DNA of 43,288 nucleotides from Aestuariivita sp. (GTDB lineage Bacteria; Pseudomonadota; Alphaproteobacteria; Rhodobacterales; Rhodobacteraceae). The notes below the pieces were generated by a model. It had not been told where the DNA came from, made no database searches, and worked only from the letters and a program-made list of their open reading frames with translations. Positions 28,328 to 36,594 of this stretch are shown piece after piece; positions within the stretch are counted from its first letter, which is position 1; each line of letters opens with the position of its first letter. The stretch lies in NCBI RefSeq assembly GCF_021404545.1, contig NZ_JAAWWD010000014.1, positions 1 through 43,288 of the forward strand, given 5' to 3'. Position numbers and translations under genes: made by a program.

Positions 28328-29341
28328 ATGATGAGTTTTGACATCTTTGGCATCGACAATGAATTTGCCGCCTCGACGGGCGACAGGGTGAATGCCTATG
28401 GCACGTCATCCATCTTCGACTATCCCCCAAACGGATCCAAGGATCTGGTCATCTCCACGCAGAGTGGCGATTCCGATCCGCGCCTGTTCGAGATCGGTGA
28501 CACCTATGACCTCGCCTGGGGCGGGCAGGGTGGAGGGGGGGCGATCCAGAATGCCTCCGTCATCCGCAGCGATCTGGCTCCGGACGGCGGTGGCGGCGGG
28601 ATTATCGTGTTCGAGGGTGTGGATGATCAAGGTGACATCGCTCAGATCATCTGGACGCCGGGCTTTGATCTGGAGGAATGGTACTGGGATCATTACCGGC
28701 CATCGGAAGAGCCGGGGTTTTACAGCTATGATACCCAACCGGCCTATAGCCACACCTATGTCTGTTTTGCCGCGGAAACGCGGATCGCGACACCCTATGG
28801 CGCCCTGCCTGTTGGCGCGTTGCGGGTCGGGCACCGCGTTGTGACCCTGGATCATGGTCCCCGCGTGTTGCGCTGGGTCGGTCGGCGGCGCATGGGCGGC
28901 CAGGGCGCCTCTACGCCGGTGGTGTTTGAGACCGGTGCGCTGGGCAATTCCAGCCCGCTGCGCGTCTCGCAACAGCACCGGATGATGTTGCGAGACCATC
29001 GCGCGGAACTGCTTTTTGGATATGCGGAGGTTCTGGTTCCGGCCAAGGCGCTTGTCGGATGGCGCAAGACCCGCCTCGCCCCCTGTGCGGAGTTGACCTA
29101 TATCCACCTGCTGCTGGACACTCATGAGATCCTCGATGCCGAAGGGGCGCCCTGTGAAAGCCTGTTTTGCGGCCCCCTCAGTCGGACGATGGCTGAGGCG
29201 GATACGTTCGTCCTGCCCGATGGGGAGGAGTGCGCGATCACCCACAGACAAACGGCGCGACCGGTCCTCAGCTATGCAGAGACGCGCGTGCTTCTGGATC
29301 TGCCTCTCGTGGCGCCCCAGCCCCAGCCGGCTCTCGTTTAG
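28328..29341 (+). CDS. Hint-domain protein
   Basis: 337 residues (two ATGs adjacent; the second is equally possible). Residues ~1-145 are Gly/Asp-rich without a clear family. From ~147 a Hint (hedgehog/intein) domain begins at the putative autocatalytic Cys in VCFAAETRIATPYG, with LRVGHRVVTLDHG, LRWVGRRR and a block-B-like SQQHRMMLR. The terminal His-Asn of splicing inteins is not evident, so if active it would cleave or form a thioester rather than splice. Such proteins are numerous in Rhodobacterales, often exported by type I systems; no exporter is adjacent. Confidence 0.85.
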   Translation: MMSFDIFGIDNEFAASTGDRVNAYGTSSIFDYPPNGSKDLVISTQSGDSDPRLFEIGDTYDLAWGGQGGGGAIQNASVIRSDLAPDGGGGGIIVFEGVDDQGDIAQIIWTPGFDLEEWYWDHYRPSEEPGFYSYDTQPAYSHTYVCFAAETRIATPYGALPVGALRVGHRVVTLDHGPRVLRWVGRRRMGGQGASTPVVFETGALGNSSPLRVSQQHRMMLRDHRAELLFGYAEVLVPAKALVGWRKTRLAPCAELTYIHLLLDTHEILDAEGAPCESLFCGPLSRTMAEADTFVLPDGEECAITHRQTARPVLSYAETRVLLDLPLVAPQPQPALV

Positions 29342-29363
29342 CCAAGCGGTCGGGCCAAACCAA

Positions 29364-29391
29364 AACGCCCCGGCGCGAGGGCCGGGGCGTT
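29364..29391 (-). terminator. Strong terminator between the Hint gene and ctaD
   Basis: A perfect 11-bp GC-rich stem (29364-29374 with 29381-29391, loop 6). On the minus strand it is followed by GTTTTGGTTT, making it the ctaD terminator; it could also stop the convergent Hint transcript. Confidence 0.85.
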
Positions 29392-29421
29392 CCGTGATTT
29401 GGGTTGGGCACGTGTCGGGCC

Positions 29422-31095
29422 TTAGTGGGCGTGGGTCTTGTCCCAGTCTTCCCGCTTGGGCAGCTGCTCGAACGTGTGTTCGGGCGGCGGCGAGGGCAAC
29501 GTCCATTCCAGCGTGTCTGCGTATTCGTTCCAGGGATTGTTCTCTGTCACGCGAGCCCCACGCCACAGCGTGTAGGCGATGACCCCAAAGAAGAACACGA
29601 ACGATCCAAAGGCAATAAAGGCACCGATCGACGACCAGTAGTTCCAGAGTGCATAGGCCTCGGGATAGTCGATATACCGGCGCGGCATGCCCTGACGGCC
29701 CAGGAAGTGCTGCGGGAAGAACGTCAGGTTCGAGCCGATGAACATCGCCCAGAAATGCAGCTTGCCGGCCCATTCAGGATACATCCGGCCCGTCATCTTG
29801 GGCAGGTAGAAATAGATCCCCGCAAAGATGGCGAACACGGCGCCCAGGCTCATCACATAGTGGAAATGCGCCACGACATAGTAGGTATCGTGGTAATAGC
29901 GGTCCACGGCAGCCTGGCTGAGCACAATGCCGGTCACGCCGCCGACGGTGAAGAGGAAGAGAAAGCCAAACGCCCAGAGCATCGGTGTCTTGAACTCGAT
30001 CGAGCCGCCCCACATCGTGGCGATCCAGCTGAACACCTTCACCCCTGTGGGCACGGCGATCACCATTGTGGCCAGCATGAAATAGGCCTGCTGGTTCAGC
30101 GACATGCCGACTGTGTACATGTGGTGAGCCCACACGACGAAGCCCAGCGCACCGATTGCGATCAGCGCCCAGACCATTGGCAGGTAGCCAAAGATCGGTT
30201 TGCGCGCGAAGGTCGCAATGACGTGGCTTATGATACCAAAGCCAGGCAGGATGATGATATAGACCTCAGGATGGCCAAAGAACCAGAGAATGTGCTGATA
30301 AAGCACCGGGTCGCCGCCACCGGCCGGATCAAAGAAGGTAAAACCAAAGTTCCGATCCATCAGCAGCATGGTGATGGCCCCTGCCAGAACCGGCAGCGCA
30401 AGCAGGATCAGCCAGGATGTCACGAAGATCGACCACGAGAAGAGCGGCACCTTAAAGAGCGTCATGCCCGGCGCGCGCATATTCAGGAATGTGGTAATCA
30501 TGTTGATCGCGCCCAGGATCGACGACGCACCCGAGACGTGTACCGCAAAGATCGCCAGGTCCATCGACCATCCCGATTCGATGGTTGAAAGCGGTGGATA
30601 AAGCACCCAGCCCACGCCCGATCCCAACTGGTCATTGCCACCGGGGCTGAGCACCGAGGCGATCGCCAGGGTTGTGCCCGCGACGTAAAGCCAGAAGCTG
30701 AGATTGTTCATGCGCGGGAACGCCATATCCGGCGCGCCGATCTGCAACGGCATGAAATAGTTGCCAAATCCACCGAATAGCGCGGGAATCACGACAAAGA
30801 ACATCATCAGGATGCCGTGCCCAGTGATCAGCACGTTCCACAGATGGCCATTGGGCGTACAGGTCGCTGACGGATCGGCAATCAGCCGTGCGCCCTCAAG
30901 GCACATGTACTGAACACCGGGCTCCATCAGCTCAAGCCGCATGTAAATCGTGAATGCCACTGAGACAAATCCGACCAACGCCGACGTAATCAGGTACAAG
31001 ATCCCGATGTCTTTGTGATTGGTGGACATGAACCAGCGGGTGAAAAAGCCGCGCTGATCCTCATGCTCGTGGCCATGAATGGCTGCATCTGCCAT
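29422..31095 (-). CDS. ctaD: Cytochrome c oxidase subunit I (aa3 type)
   Basis: Catalytic subunit of the proton-pumping terminal oxidase, inner membrane, 12 helices, 557 residues. Visible landmarks: [25 protein letters not shown] with the D-channel Asp; [14 protein letters not shown] with the D-channel Glu, a CuB ligand His and the cross-linked Tyr; [12 protein letters not shown] with the CuB His pair; and [12 protein letters not shown] with the haem a3 and haem a ligands. The GHPE-type Glu marks an A1-type oxidase. AGGAGG lies 8 bases before the ATG. An FnrL box lies 104 bases upstream, so oxygen control is likely. Subunit II and III genes are not in the window. Confidence 0.98.
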   Translation of the reverse strand: MADAAIHGHEHEDQRGFFTRWFMSTNHKDIGILYLITSALVGFVSVAFTIYMRLELMEPGVQYMCLEGARLIADPSATCTPNGHLWNVLITGHGILMMFFVVIPALFGGFGNYFMPLQIGAPDMAFPRMNNLSFWLYVAGTTLAIASVLSPGGNDQLGSGVGWVLYPPLSTIESGWSMDLAIFAVHVSGASSILGAINMITTFLNMRAPGMTLFKVPLFSWSIFVTSWLILLALPVLAGAITMLLMDRNFGFTFFDPAGGGDPVLYQHILWFFGHPEVYIIILPGFGIISHVIATFARKPIFGYLPMVWALIAIGALGFVVWAHHMYTVGMSLNQQAYFMLATMVIAVPTGVKVFSWIATMWGGSIEFKTPMLWAFGFLFLFTVGGVTGIVLSQAAVDRYYHDTYYVVAHFHYVMSLGAVFAIFAGIYFYLPKMTGRMYPEWAGKLHFWAMFIGSNLTFFPQHFLGRQGMPRRYIDYPEAYALWNYWSSIGAFIAFGSFVFFFGVIAYTLWRGARVTENNPWNEYADTLEWTLPSPPPEHTFEQLPKREDWDKTHAH

Positions 31096-31198
31096 CGGGG
31101 TCGCCTCCTGCTGTCTTCGCTGCGCGCACCACAGGGTGCAGATGCGCAGAGTTCTAGCCGGTTCTAGGATGTCAGGGCGGTCCCTTCAATGGGCGAAA

Positions 31199-31212
31199 TT
31201 GATAAGGATCAA
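31199..31212. promoter_or_regulatory. FnrL/FNR box between ctaD and the HIT gene
   Basis: TTGAT-AAGG-ATCAA is an exact match to the FNR/FnrL consensus TTGAT-N4-ATCAA. It lies 104 bases upstream of ctaD and 166 upstream of the HIT gene. FnrL is the oxygen-sensing regulator of respiratory genes in Rhodobacter relatives, which fits control of the aa3 oxidase. Confidence 0.8.
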
Positions 31213-31218
31213 GATAAA

Positions 31219-31240
31219 TGGCCGCACCTCTATGCGGCCA
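31219..31240. promoter_or_regulatory. Perfect hairpin next to the FnrL box
   Basis: An 8-bp perfect inverted repeat (TGGCCGCA / TGCGGCCA, 6-base loop) starting 7 bases after the FnrL box. It is inside the ctaD/HIT divergent region, so it could be a second operator or a leader structure of the HIT message. Confidence 0.4.
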
Positions 31241-31377
31241 ATAGGGTTTCTGCGGTCTGGGGCCTGGACCCTGCGCCGGGCTGCGTGTGGTCAACCCGTT
31301 CTGTCTGGGCCGACGCGCTTGACGAGGGTGGCGTTGCGCCGCACAAACGCGCAGAGCGGAGCGAGAGGGATCCCATC

Positions 31378-31797
31378 ATGACGGCCTATGACACAGATAA
31401 CATCTTTGCCAAGATTCTGCGCGGGGAAGTCCCGTCGATCAAGCTCTTTGAAGATGAAGACACCTTGTGCTTCATGGATATCATGCCCCGCTCCGATGGC
31501 CATTGCCTGGTGATCCCGAAAACGCCCTGCCGCAATGTGTTCGATGCCAGTGAAACCCAGCTGGCATCCGTGATGAAGACGGTGCAGATCATGTCGCGGG
31601 CGGTGATGACCGCATTCAAGGCCGATGGCGTTACGCTGCAACAGTTCAACGAGGCCGCAGGCGGGCAGGAGGTGTTTCACCTTCATTTTCATGTCCTGCC
31701 GCGCCACGCTGGTGTTTCGCTGCGTCCGCCGGGAAAGATGGCCGAGATGGATGTCCTGCAAGCCCAGGCGGAAAAGATCCGCGCGGCGCTTGAGTAG
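31378..31797 (+). CDS. HIT-family nucleotide-binding hydrolase
   Basis: 139 residues, normal for bacterial HIT (HinT/HITA-like) proteins that hydrolyse nucleoside phosphoramidates or similar nucleotides. The N-terminal FAKILRGEVPSIKLFEDE is the family start, followed by FMDIMPRSDGHCLVIPK, QQFNEAAGGQEVFHLHFHVLPRH with the HxHxH catalytic triad (~residue 100). The ATG at 31378 is chosen because this family begins just before FAKI; the frame is open upstream but low in similarity. GAGAGGGA precedes it. It converges with lipB. Confidence 0.95.
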   Translation: MTAYDTDNIFAKILRGEVPSIKLFEDEDTLCFMDIMPRSDGHCLVIPKTPCRNVFDASETQLASVMKTVQIMSRAVMTAFKADGVTLQQFNEAAGGQEVFHLHFHVLPRHAGVSLRPPGKMAEMDVLQAQAEKIRAALE

Positions 31798-31802
31798 CGC
31801 CC

Positions 31803-31847
31803 CCAGAAACTGACGCAGTTTCTGGCCAGATTTTGTGTCAAAATCTG
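31803..31847. terminator. Two tandem perfect hairpins between the HIT gene and lipB
   Basis: CCAGAAACTG-ACG-CAGTTTCTGG (31803-31825, 10-bp stem) is followed one base later by CAGATTTT-GTGTC-AAAATCTG (31827-31847, 8-bp stem). The second covers the lipB stop codon. They occupy the whole gap between convergent genes and probably stop transcription from both sides. Confidence 0.65.
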
Positions 31848-32500
31848 CTCGGTTCCACCATGTTCGCCTCGAATGTCGCCTTGAGCGCGACGTCGAGGTC
31901 TTCCAGTGTCACCGGAAGTCCCAGATCCACCAGGCTGGTGACGCCGTAATCGGTGATCCCGCACGGAACGATCCCCGAAAAATGCTCCAGATCCGGCTCG
32001 ACGTTGATCGAAATGCCATGGAAGCTGACCCATTTGCGCAGCCGTATGCCGATCGCCGCGATCTTGTCTTCCGCCATGCGACCATCTGTTAGGGGCGGGC
32101 GATCGGGCCGCTCGATCCAGACGCCGACCCGACCGTCGCGGATGTGACCGGTCAGGCCAAACGTGCCCAGGGTCTGGATCACCCAATCCTCCAGGCTCTT
32201 GACGAACGTCCGCACATCCCGTCCGCGTTTTTCCAGATCAAGCATGACATAAACCACGCGCTGTCCTGGCCCGTGATATGTGTATTGCCCGCCGCGCCGG
32301 GCCTCAAAGACCGGAAAACGGTGCGGATCGGTCAGGTCTTCGATCCGCGCGCTTGTGCCGGCTGTGTAAAGTGGCGGGTGTTCCAGGAGCCAGACCGCCT
32401 CCTCTGCTTGCCCCGCACGGATCGCCGCCACGCGATCTTCCATGAACGCAAGCGCATCCGGGTAGCTGACGGGCCTATCCGATCTAACCCATTCAATCAT
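31838..32500 (-). CDS. lipB: Octanoyl-[acyl-carrier-protein]:protein transferase
   Basis: Transfers octanoyl from ACP to lipoyl domains, the first step of lipoate assembly; cytoplasmic. 220 residues, normal length. Signature [13 protein letters not shown] near residue 40, [15 protein letters not shown] (~70), the catalytic Lys region [19 protein letters not shown] (~150), and the acyl-thioester Cys in [13 protein letters not shown] (~178). lipA is not in the window. It converges with the HIT gene. Confidence 0.95.
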   Translation of the reverse strand: MIEWVRSDRPVSYPDALAFMEDRVAAIRAGQAEEAVWLLEHPPLYTAGTSARIEDLTDPHRFPVFEARRGGQYTYHGPGQRVVYVMLDLEKRGRDVRTFVKSLEDWVIQTLGTFGLTGHIRDGRVGVWIERPDRPPLTDGRMAEDKIAAIGIRLRKWVSFHGISINVEPDLEHFSGIVPCGITDYGVTSLVDLGLPVTLEDLDVALKATFEANMVEPSRF

Positions 32501-32636
32501 TTCGATACTTCGGATCTGCGCGCGACAAAGATGGCATTGCCGGAAGTCCGCCCAGTATTTTGGTGCATCAGGGGCGTCATTCTGCTACGACTATTCTCAT
32601 AAAGACGGGTCTTATTTTCTTTGGAGGGATATACAA

Positions 32637-34304
32637 ATGAAAACAAAATACCTCATTTCAACTCTTTTTGCGGCCGCTTTGATCACCGCACCTGCAAGCC
32701 GGGTGTCTGCCGATGCAGGGGATTTTGTGGCCGGTGCGATCATCGGCGGCATCATAGGCAACGCAGCCAAAAAGAACAATCGCACCAGCACCAAGCGGCA
32801 CTCCGGCGTCCCGAGATCTCAGGAAGGCCGCGATATCCAGACGTCTCTGAACTACTTTGGCTTCAATGCAGGCTCGGTTGACGGGCAGCTTGGACGCCAG
32901 TCCCGTGCGGCGGTGTCGCGGTATCAGGCTTACATGGGATATCCTGCGACCGGGCAGCTGACCCAGTTCGAGAAAGATTTCCTTATTTCATCCTACTACC
33001 GTGCGCAATCAGGTGGCCAGGCGACCACTCAGCTTGTCCTCTCGACACCGGACGGAACACGCGGTCTTTTGACCATCTACCGCGATGAACAATTGAATGG
33101 TGGCCGCGGCACGGCATCCATTAGAGGGCACTATGGCCTGCCACCGGTTGTGGCGCAGGCCGTGAATGAAATCGCCAAAAGCTCGGATCCATCCGCCGAA
33201 CAGCTTGTCCAGCGGTCGGGCTTTATTCAGCTTTCCGATATGAATGGCGATGGGCAGACCGATTATATACTCGATACCTCCGTTACGGGCAGCGCATTCT
33301 GGTGTAATGCCCAGAACTGTGCGGTAAGGGTCTTCGTTTCCACGCCCGAGGGGTATGTGCGCAACGACTTTCAGGCCTTCAACGTGACCCCCGCGATGTT
33401 CTCGTGCCTGCGGGGCACCTGTTCACAAGTTCAGGCACCGACGCAACTGGCGCTTGCGCCTGCCGCACCGCAAGCCGATCAATCGCAATTGCCGCCGGTG
33501 ACAAGCGTGGTGGCGCCCGGTGTCGGAACTCCGGTTGCCACGGCACAGCCCGTTGTCAAAGCCGCCCCTGCGGCGGCGTCCGCCGCACCGGCCTTGCCCT
33601 CGTTCCTGGGCGGAGCCGTCGCTGCGCCATCGCTGGCCTCGCATTGCAACAAGGTCAGCCTGCTCACGTCCTCTAATGGCGGGTTTACCACGCTCGACAC
33701 CATGCATGACCCGGCCTTTGTCCTCAGCGAACAGCTTTGTCTGGCGCGCACCTATGCGATCGCGCAATCCGAAGAGATGGTTTCAAAGGTGCAAGGGTTC
33801 ACGCCCCAGCAGATCGAAGCACAATGCGAAGGGTTTGGACCGGCGATGAAGGATCATGTCGCGGCGCTGTCCTTGAAAGCGCAACCGGCCGTCCAGCAGG
33901 ACGTTGCCAGTTTCATCCTGTCGACCGGCATGTCGCCCGCGCAGCTGAAAGGGACCGCAAAGATCTGCCTGGGTGTCGGGTACAGCAAGGACAACATGGA
34001 CGTTGCACTGGGCTCGGCGTTGCTGCTCACCGCTTTGGGGCAAACCGTTTACGCGGAATTGATGGGCCATCACCTTGCTCAGGGCTTTGGAACAGCCAAA
34101 CGCACGGATATGGCGGTTGAGTGGTACCAGCAATCGGTTCAGGCGGCTGACAACGGAGCCGAATTGGTCTTTGCGCCGGGACAGCCTGAGCGGACAGATC
34201 TGATCCGGCAGGTCTCTTTGCAACTGTCGGGACAAGCGCAGGGATCGGCGGCGTCGCCGATCCAGGCCGTCACAACCTTGCCGGTTTTTTCGGTCGATCA
34301 GTGA
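32637..34304 (+). CDS. Secreted protein with peptidoglycan-binding-like domain
   Basis: 555 residues. Signal peptide (LISTLFAAALITAPASRVSADA), then a short Gly-rich hydrophobic stretch (VAGAIIGGIIGNAAKK) and a PG_binding_1-like domain (~62-115: DIQTSLNYFGFNAGSVDGQLGRQSRAAVSRYQ in outline). Next is a region with an EF-hand-like Asp loop (SDMNGDGQTDYIL, ~203), a Pro/Ala linker (~265-320), and a C-terminal helical domain with paired Cys. GGAGGG lies upstream of the ATG. It probably sits in the periplasm or outer-membrane face; the biochemical role is unknown. It ends just before the tRNA. Confidence 0.82.
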   Translation: MKTKYLISTLFAAALITAPASRVSADAGDFVAGAIIGGIIGNAAKKNNRTSTKRHSGVPRSQEGRDIQTSLNYFGFNAGSVDGQLGRQSRAAVSRYQAYMGYPATGQLTQFEKDFLISSYYRAQSGGQATTQLVLSTPDGTRGLLTIYRDEQLNGGRGTASIRGHYGLPPVVAQAVNEIAKSSDPSAEQLVQRSGFIQLSDMNGDGQTDYILDTSVTGSAFWCNAQNCAVRVFVSTPEGYVRNDFQAFNVTPAMFSCLRGTCSQVQAPTQLALAPAAPQADQSQLPPVTSVVAPGVGTPVATAQPVVKAAPAAASAAPALPSFLGGAVAAPSLASHCNKVSLLTSSNGGFTTLDTMHDPAFVLSEQLCLARTYAIAQSEEMVSKVQGFTPQQIEAQCEGFGPAMKDHVAALSLKAQPAVQQDVASFILSTGMSPAQLKGTAKICLGVGYSKDNMDVALGSALLLTALGQTVYAELMGHHLAQGFGTAKRTDMAVEWYQQSVQAADNGAELVFAPGQPERTDLIRQVSLQLSGQAQGSAASPIQAVTTLPVFSVDQ

Positions 34305-34325
34305 TCCGATACGGTCGAAGATACG

Positions 34326-34357
34326 GCGCCCTGCCGAAACACCATGCGGCAGGGCGC
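34326..34357 (+). terminator. Strong hairpin after the peptidoglycan-binding-domain gene
   Basis: An 11-bp perfect stem (34326-34336 with 34347-34357, 10-base loop) beginning 22 bases after the stop. No T-run follows on the plus strand. The recombinase gene of the opposite strand ends at 34361, so it may serve both. Confidence 0.55.
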
Positions 34358-34360
34358 AGG

Positions 34361-36037
34361 TCAAAAAAGCATCTTCACAACGCGCGCGACTCTCGATAAA
34401 CCGCCCCTACCAAGTTCAGGACAGTGCGGTCGTGGCGGAATTGGTAGACGCGCAGCGTTGAGGTCGCTGTGGGGTAACACCCGTGGAAGTTCGAGTCTTC
34501 TCGACCGCACCATTTCACATTTCGATGTGATCTTGTCGAAAAACTCAAAGATTACAGACGGTTGCGGAGTTCGAAATCCGTTTTGGCGGTCGTAGCCCAA
34601 GGGGGCTTTGAAAGCTGTTTTCAGGACCGTCTTTCGGGCGCTGGGTGATCCATTTTCGTATATATTCCAAGGGTTTGAGAGAAAGCCGCGTAAGAGTTCG
34701 AAAATCTGCCCCATGGTTGCCTTCGGTTGCGTGCTTTGGGTCAGTTTGTCGCTCAGCAAGAGCTTTTCCTCTTCCAATTTCGCGATCTTAGCCTCGAGCG
34801 CACCAACCACTTTGGGCTGTGACGTTTCAACCAACCGTTCCAGCAGAGCATCTTGTTGTTTGTCCAACGTGTTGATCTGTCGCTTGAATTCGGACTTGGC
34901 TAGCGCACTTTGATCCATGCGCTGGCCCCAAGCATCTTTCAGCATGGCCAGGGCGATATCCAAGAGCTGCTTGGACGGGGTGAGGCTTTTCAAGATCGCC
35001 TCAAAGCCAGTATCGATCTTCTCCGCTCGAATGCTCTTGCGGCATTCGGGGCAGCCACGTGTCTGGCACCAGTAGTACGGGTATTTCCGATACTTGCCCT
35101 TGGACCAGCAGGCGGTCATCGGTTGATCGCAACAAGCGCAGGTGATCGCTCCGCGCAGCGGGAAGTCATCACGGATGTCCTTTCGTGCCGGGGCGACGGG
35201 TCTGGCTGCTTTGCGGGCTTGGATCGCTTCATATGTCTCTAGGGAGATTATCGGCTCGTGATGACCTTTGCGCCGGGCAATGCCCCACGGCGCGTGTTCA
35301 ATGTAGCCCGCATAGATCACACGGTTGAGCATATCGCTGACCTTTTGCTGGCGGATTTGACCGTTAGGCAGGTCTTTCGGAAAGGCAGGCTGGGCCTCAA
35401 AGAAGCGTTTCAGTTCCGCCTGTGACGCAATGCGTCCAGAGGCATAGCCTTCCAGCCCTTCTTGAATGATGGAAGCAATCGGCTCATCCCGCGTCAGCAG
35501 TTTCCCATGCGATCCGGTCTTTTTGTACTGATAGCCGATGGGCGCACAGAAGACGGCATAGCCGTTCATCATCCGCCCCTTCATGCGGTTGGAGGTCTGT
35601 TCGGCGTTTTTCTCCCGTTGATGTTGTGCCACCGAGGCCAGCATATGTTCGACCAGACGCGAGTCGCTGTCTTCGCCGAACTCAATCGACGGGCTTTCGA
35701 GAACACCGCCCGCATCACTCAGCGTTTCCCGCAGTTTGATATGCGCCTGCACACTGCGGGCGAAGCGGCTGATATCGTCAATGATAACAACCACCGAGCC
35801 TTTGGGATGCAATCGCAGAAAAGCCAGCATCCGATCCATGGCGGGGCGGCGTTCAAACTTGCCGGACATGTCATCGGCGAAGACTTCAACGACATCATAG
35901 TCTTTATAGGTGGCATATTCGCGGCAGCGGTTTTCTTGGGAGGCGAGCCCGTCGCCTTCACGAACCTGTTTGGCCCCGGACACCCGGGCGTAAATCACCG
36001 CTTTGGTTGGTTTCTGGGTTTGATCTACTCCTGCCAT
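34361..36037 (-). CDS. Large serine recombinase (integrase) reading through tRNA-Leu
   Basis: 558 residues. Resolvase catalytic domain with nucleophile Ser20 in IYARVSGAKQ and the IIDDISRFAR strand; recombinase domain (~155-280); zinc ribbon (Cys300, Cys303, Cys324, Cys329/332); coiled coil (~380-435, LEAKIAKLEEEKLLLSDKL). This is the layout of phage/ICE large serine integrases, which join attP and attB without homology. Residues ~509-537 are encoded by the antisense strand of tRNA-Leu, and the stop lies beyond it at 34361. The native tail was therefore exchanged on integration. It overlaps the upstream 102-residue gene by 13 bases. Confidence 0.93.
   Translation of the reverse strand: MAGVDQTQKPTKAVIYARVSGAKQVREGDGLASQENRCREYATYKDYDVVEVFADDMSGKFERRPAMDRMLAFLRLHPKGSVVVIIDDISRFARSVQAHIKLRETLSDAGGVLESPSIEFGEDSDSRLVEHMLASVAQHQREKNAEQTSNRMKGRMMNGYAVFCAPIGYQYKKTGSHGKLLTRDEPIASIIQEGLEGYASGRIASQAELKRFFEAQPAFPKDLPNGQIRQQKVSDMLNRVIYAGYIEHAPWGIARRKGHHEPIISLETYEAIQARKAARPVAPARKDIRDDFPLRGAITCACCDQPMTACWSKGKYRKYPYYWCQTRGCPECRKSIRAEKIDTGFEAILKSLTPSKQLLDIALAMLKDAWGQRMDQSALAKSEFKRQINTLDKQQDALLERLVETSQPKVVGALEAKIAKLEEEKLLLSDKLTQSTQPKATMGQIFELLRGFLSNPWNIYENGSPSARKTVLKTAFKAPLGYDRQNGFRTPQPSVIFEFFDKITSKCEMVRSRRLELPRVLPHSDLNAARLPIPPRPHCPELGRGGLSRVARVVKMLF
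34374..34402 (+). promoter_or_regulatory. Candidate promoter of tRNA-Leu
   Basis: TTCACA (34374-34379), 17-base spacer, TAAACC (34397-34402), 24 bases before the tRNA. The -10 match is moderate. Confidence 0.4.
34426..34512 (+). tRNA. tRNA-Leu (anticodon GAG)
   Basis: Complete cloverleaf: acceptor GCGGTCG pairs with CGACCGC, discriminator A, encoded CCA (34510-34512). The anticodon stem CAGCG/CGCTG encloses TTGAGGT, giving anticodon GAG. The long variable arm and GTTCGAGTC T-arm are those of leucine tRNA. It is the integration site of the accessory region. Confidence 0.97.
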
Positions 36038-36333
36038 ACGTCCTCCTCTTCCGCGTTAATTTGTGCGGCCTGTCTGTTGAACAAGGATACCAGATCGATG
36101 GACTCGTTCTCTAAAGGTTCCTGATCTTCTCCACAGATTTGTTGGACGGGGTTCAGATCAAAGCCGAGATCGACAAACATCACGACAATCGACCACAGGG
36201 TTTCGATCAGCTCCTTTTGCTGATCCAGTGGCATGTCGGTGTTGTCCAGCATGGCAGCATAAAGCTCCCAATCGATGCTCAAGGTTGGGCGGGGGATGGG
36301 CGATGACAATTCATCATGTGGCGCTTGGGGCAT
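36025..36333 (-). CDS. Small acidic protein co-transcribed with the serine recombinase
   Basis: 102 residues from the ATG at 36333 (AAAGGAG 5 bases upstream). Acidic (many Glu/Asp, e.g. EEEDVWQE at the end), predicted mostly helical around DWELYAAMLDNTDMPLDQQ and WSIVVMFVDLGFDLN. No helix-turn-helix is obvious. Its stop overlaps the recombinase start by 13 bases, so the two are made together. Position suggests a recombination directionality factor or regulator of the integrase; this is inference. The LexA box lies 74 bases upstream of its start. Confidence 0.78.
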   Translation of the reverse strand: MPQAPHDELSSPIPRPTLSIDWELYAAMLDNTDMPLDQQKELIETLWSIVVMFVDLGFDLNPVQQICGEDQEPLENESIDLVSLFNRQAAQINAEEEDVWQE

Positions 36334-36406
36334 GCGCGCTCCTTTCTTCAATGGGTTTTGGGAAATGCGTGTCTCATCGGGCCTGCTTTTCGAAGGCGTA
36401 ATATGA

Positions 36407-36421
36407 GAACAAATATAGAAC
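36407..36421 (-). promoter_or_regulatory. LexA (SOS) box upstream of the recombinase operon
   Basis: GAAC-AAATATA-GAAC, which on the minus strand reads GTTC-N7-GTTC, exactly the alphaproteobacterial (Rhodobacter-type) LexA operator. It lies 74 bases before the start of the recombinase operon and also upstream of the divergent 239-residue gene. Confidence 0.75.
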
Positions 36422-36594
36422 ATAGTCTCACACTTCCCGTGATCACGCAAGGAAAATATTCCCATCATTCCATACGCTTACGCGATGCATACCATTGAAG
36501 GACGGCAGCGGCTGGCGGTGTTCCAACGGTGACATCGGGTGGAAAGTCTTCGCGAAGGCTTGGCTTGCGATCCCGACCCCGATAGCTATGGCCC

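Noticed and set aside
34326-34357. Classical rho-independent terminator with T-run
   Set aside because: The hairpin is excellent, but the adjacent A-run is on the wrong side for either strand, so it was listed only as a probable stop.
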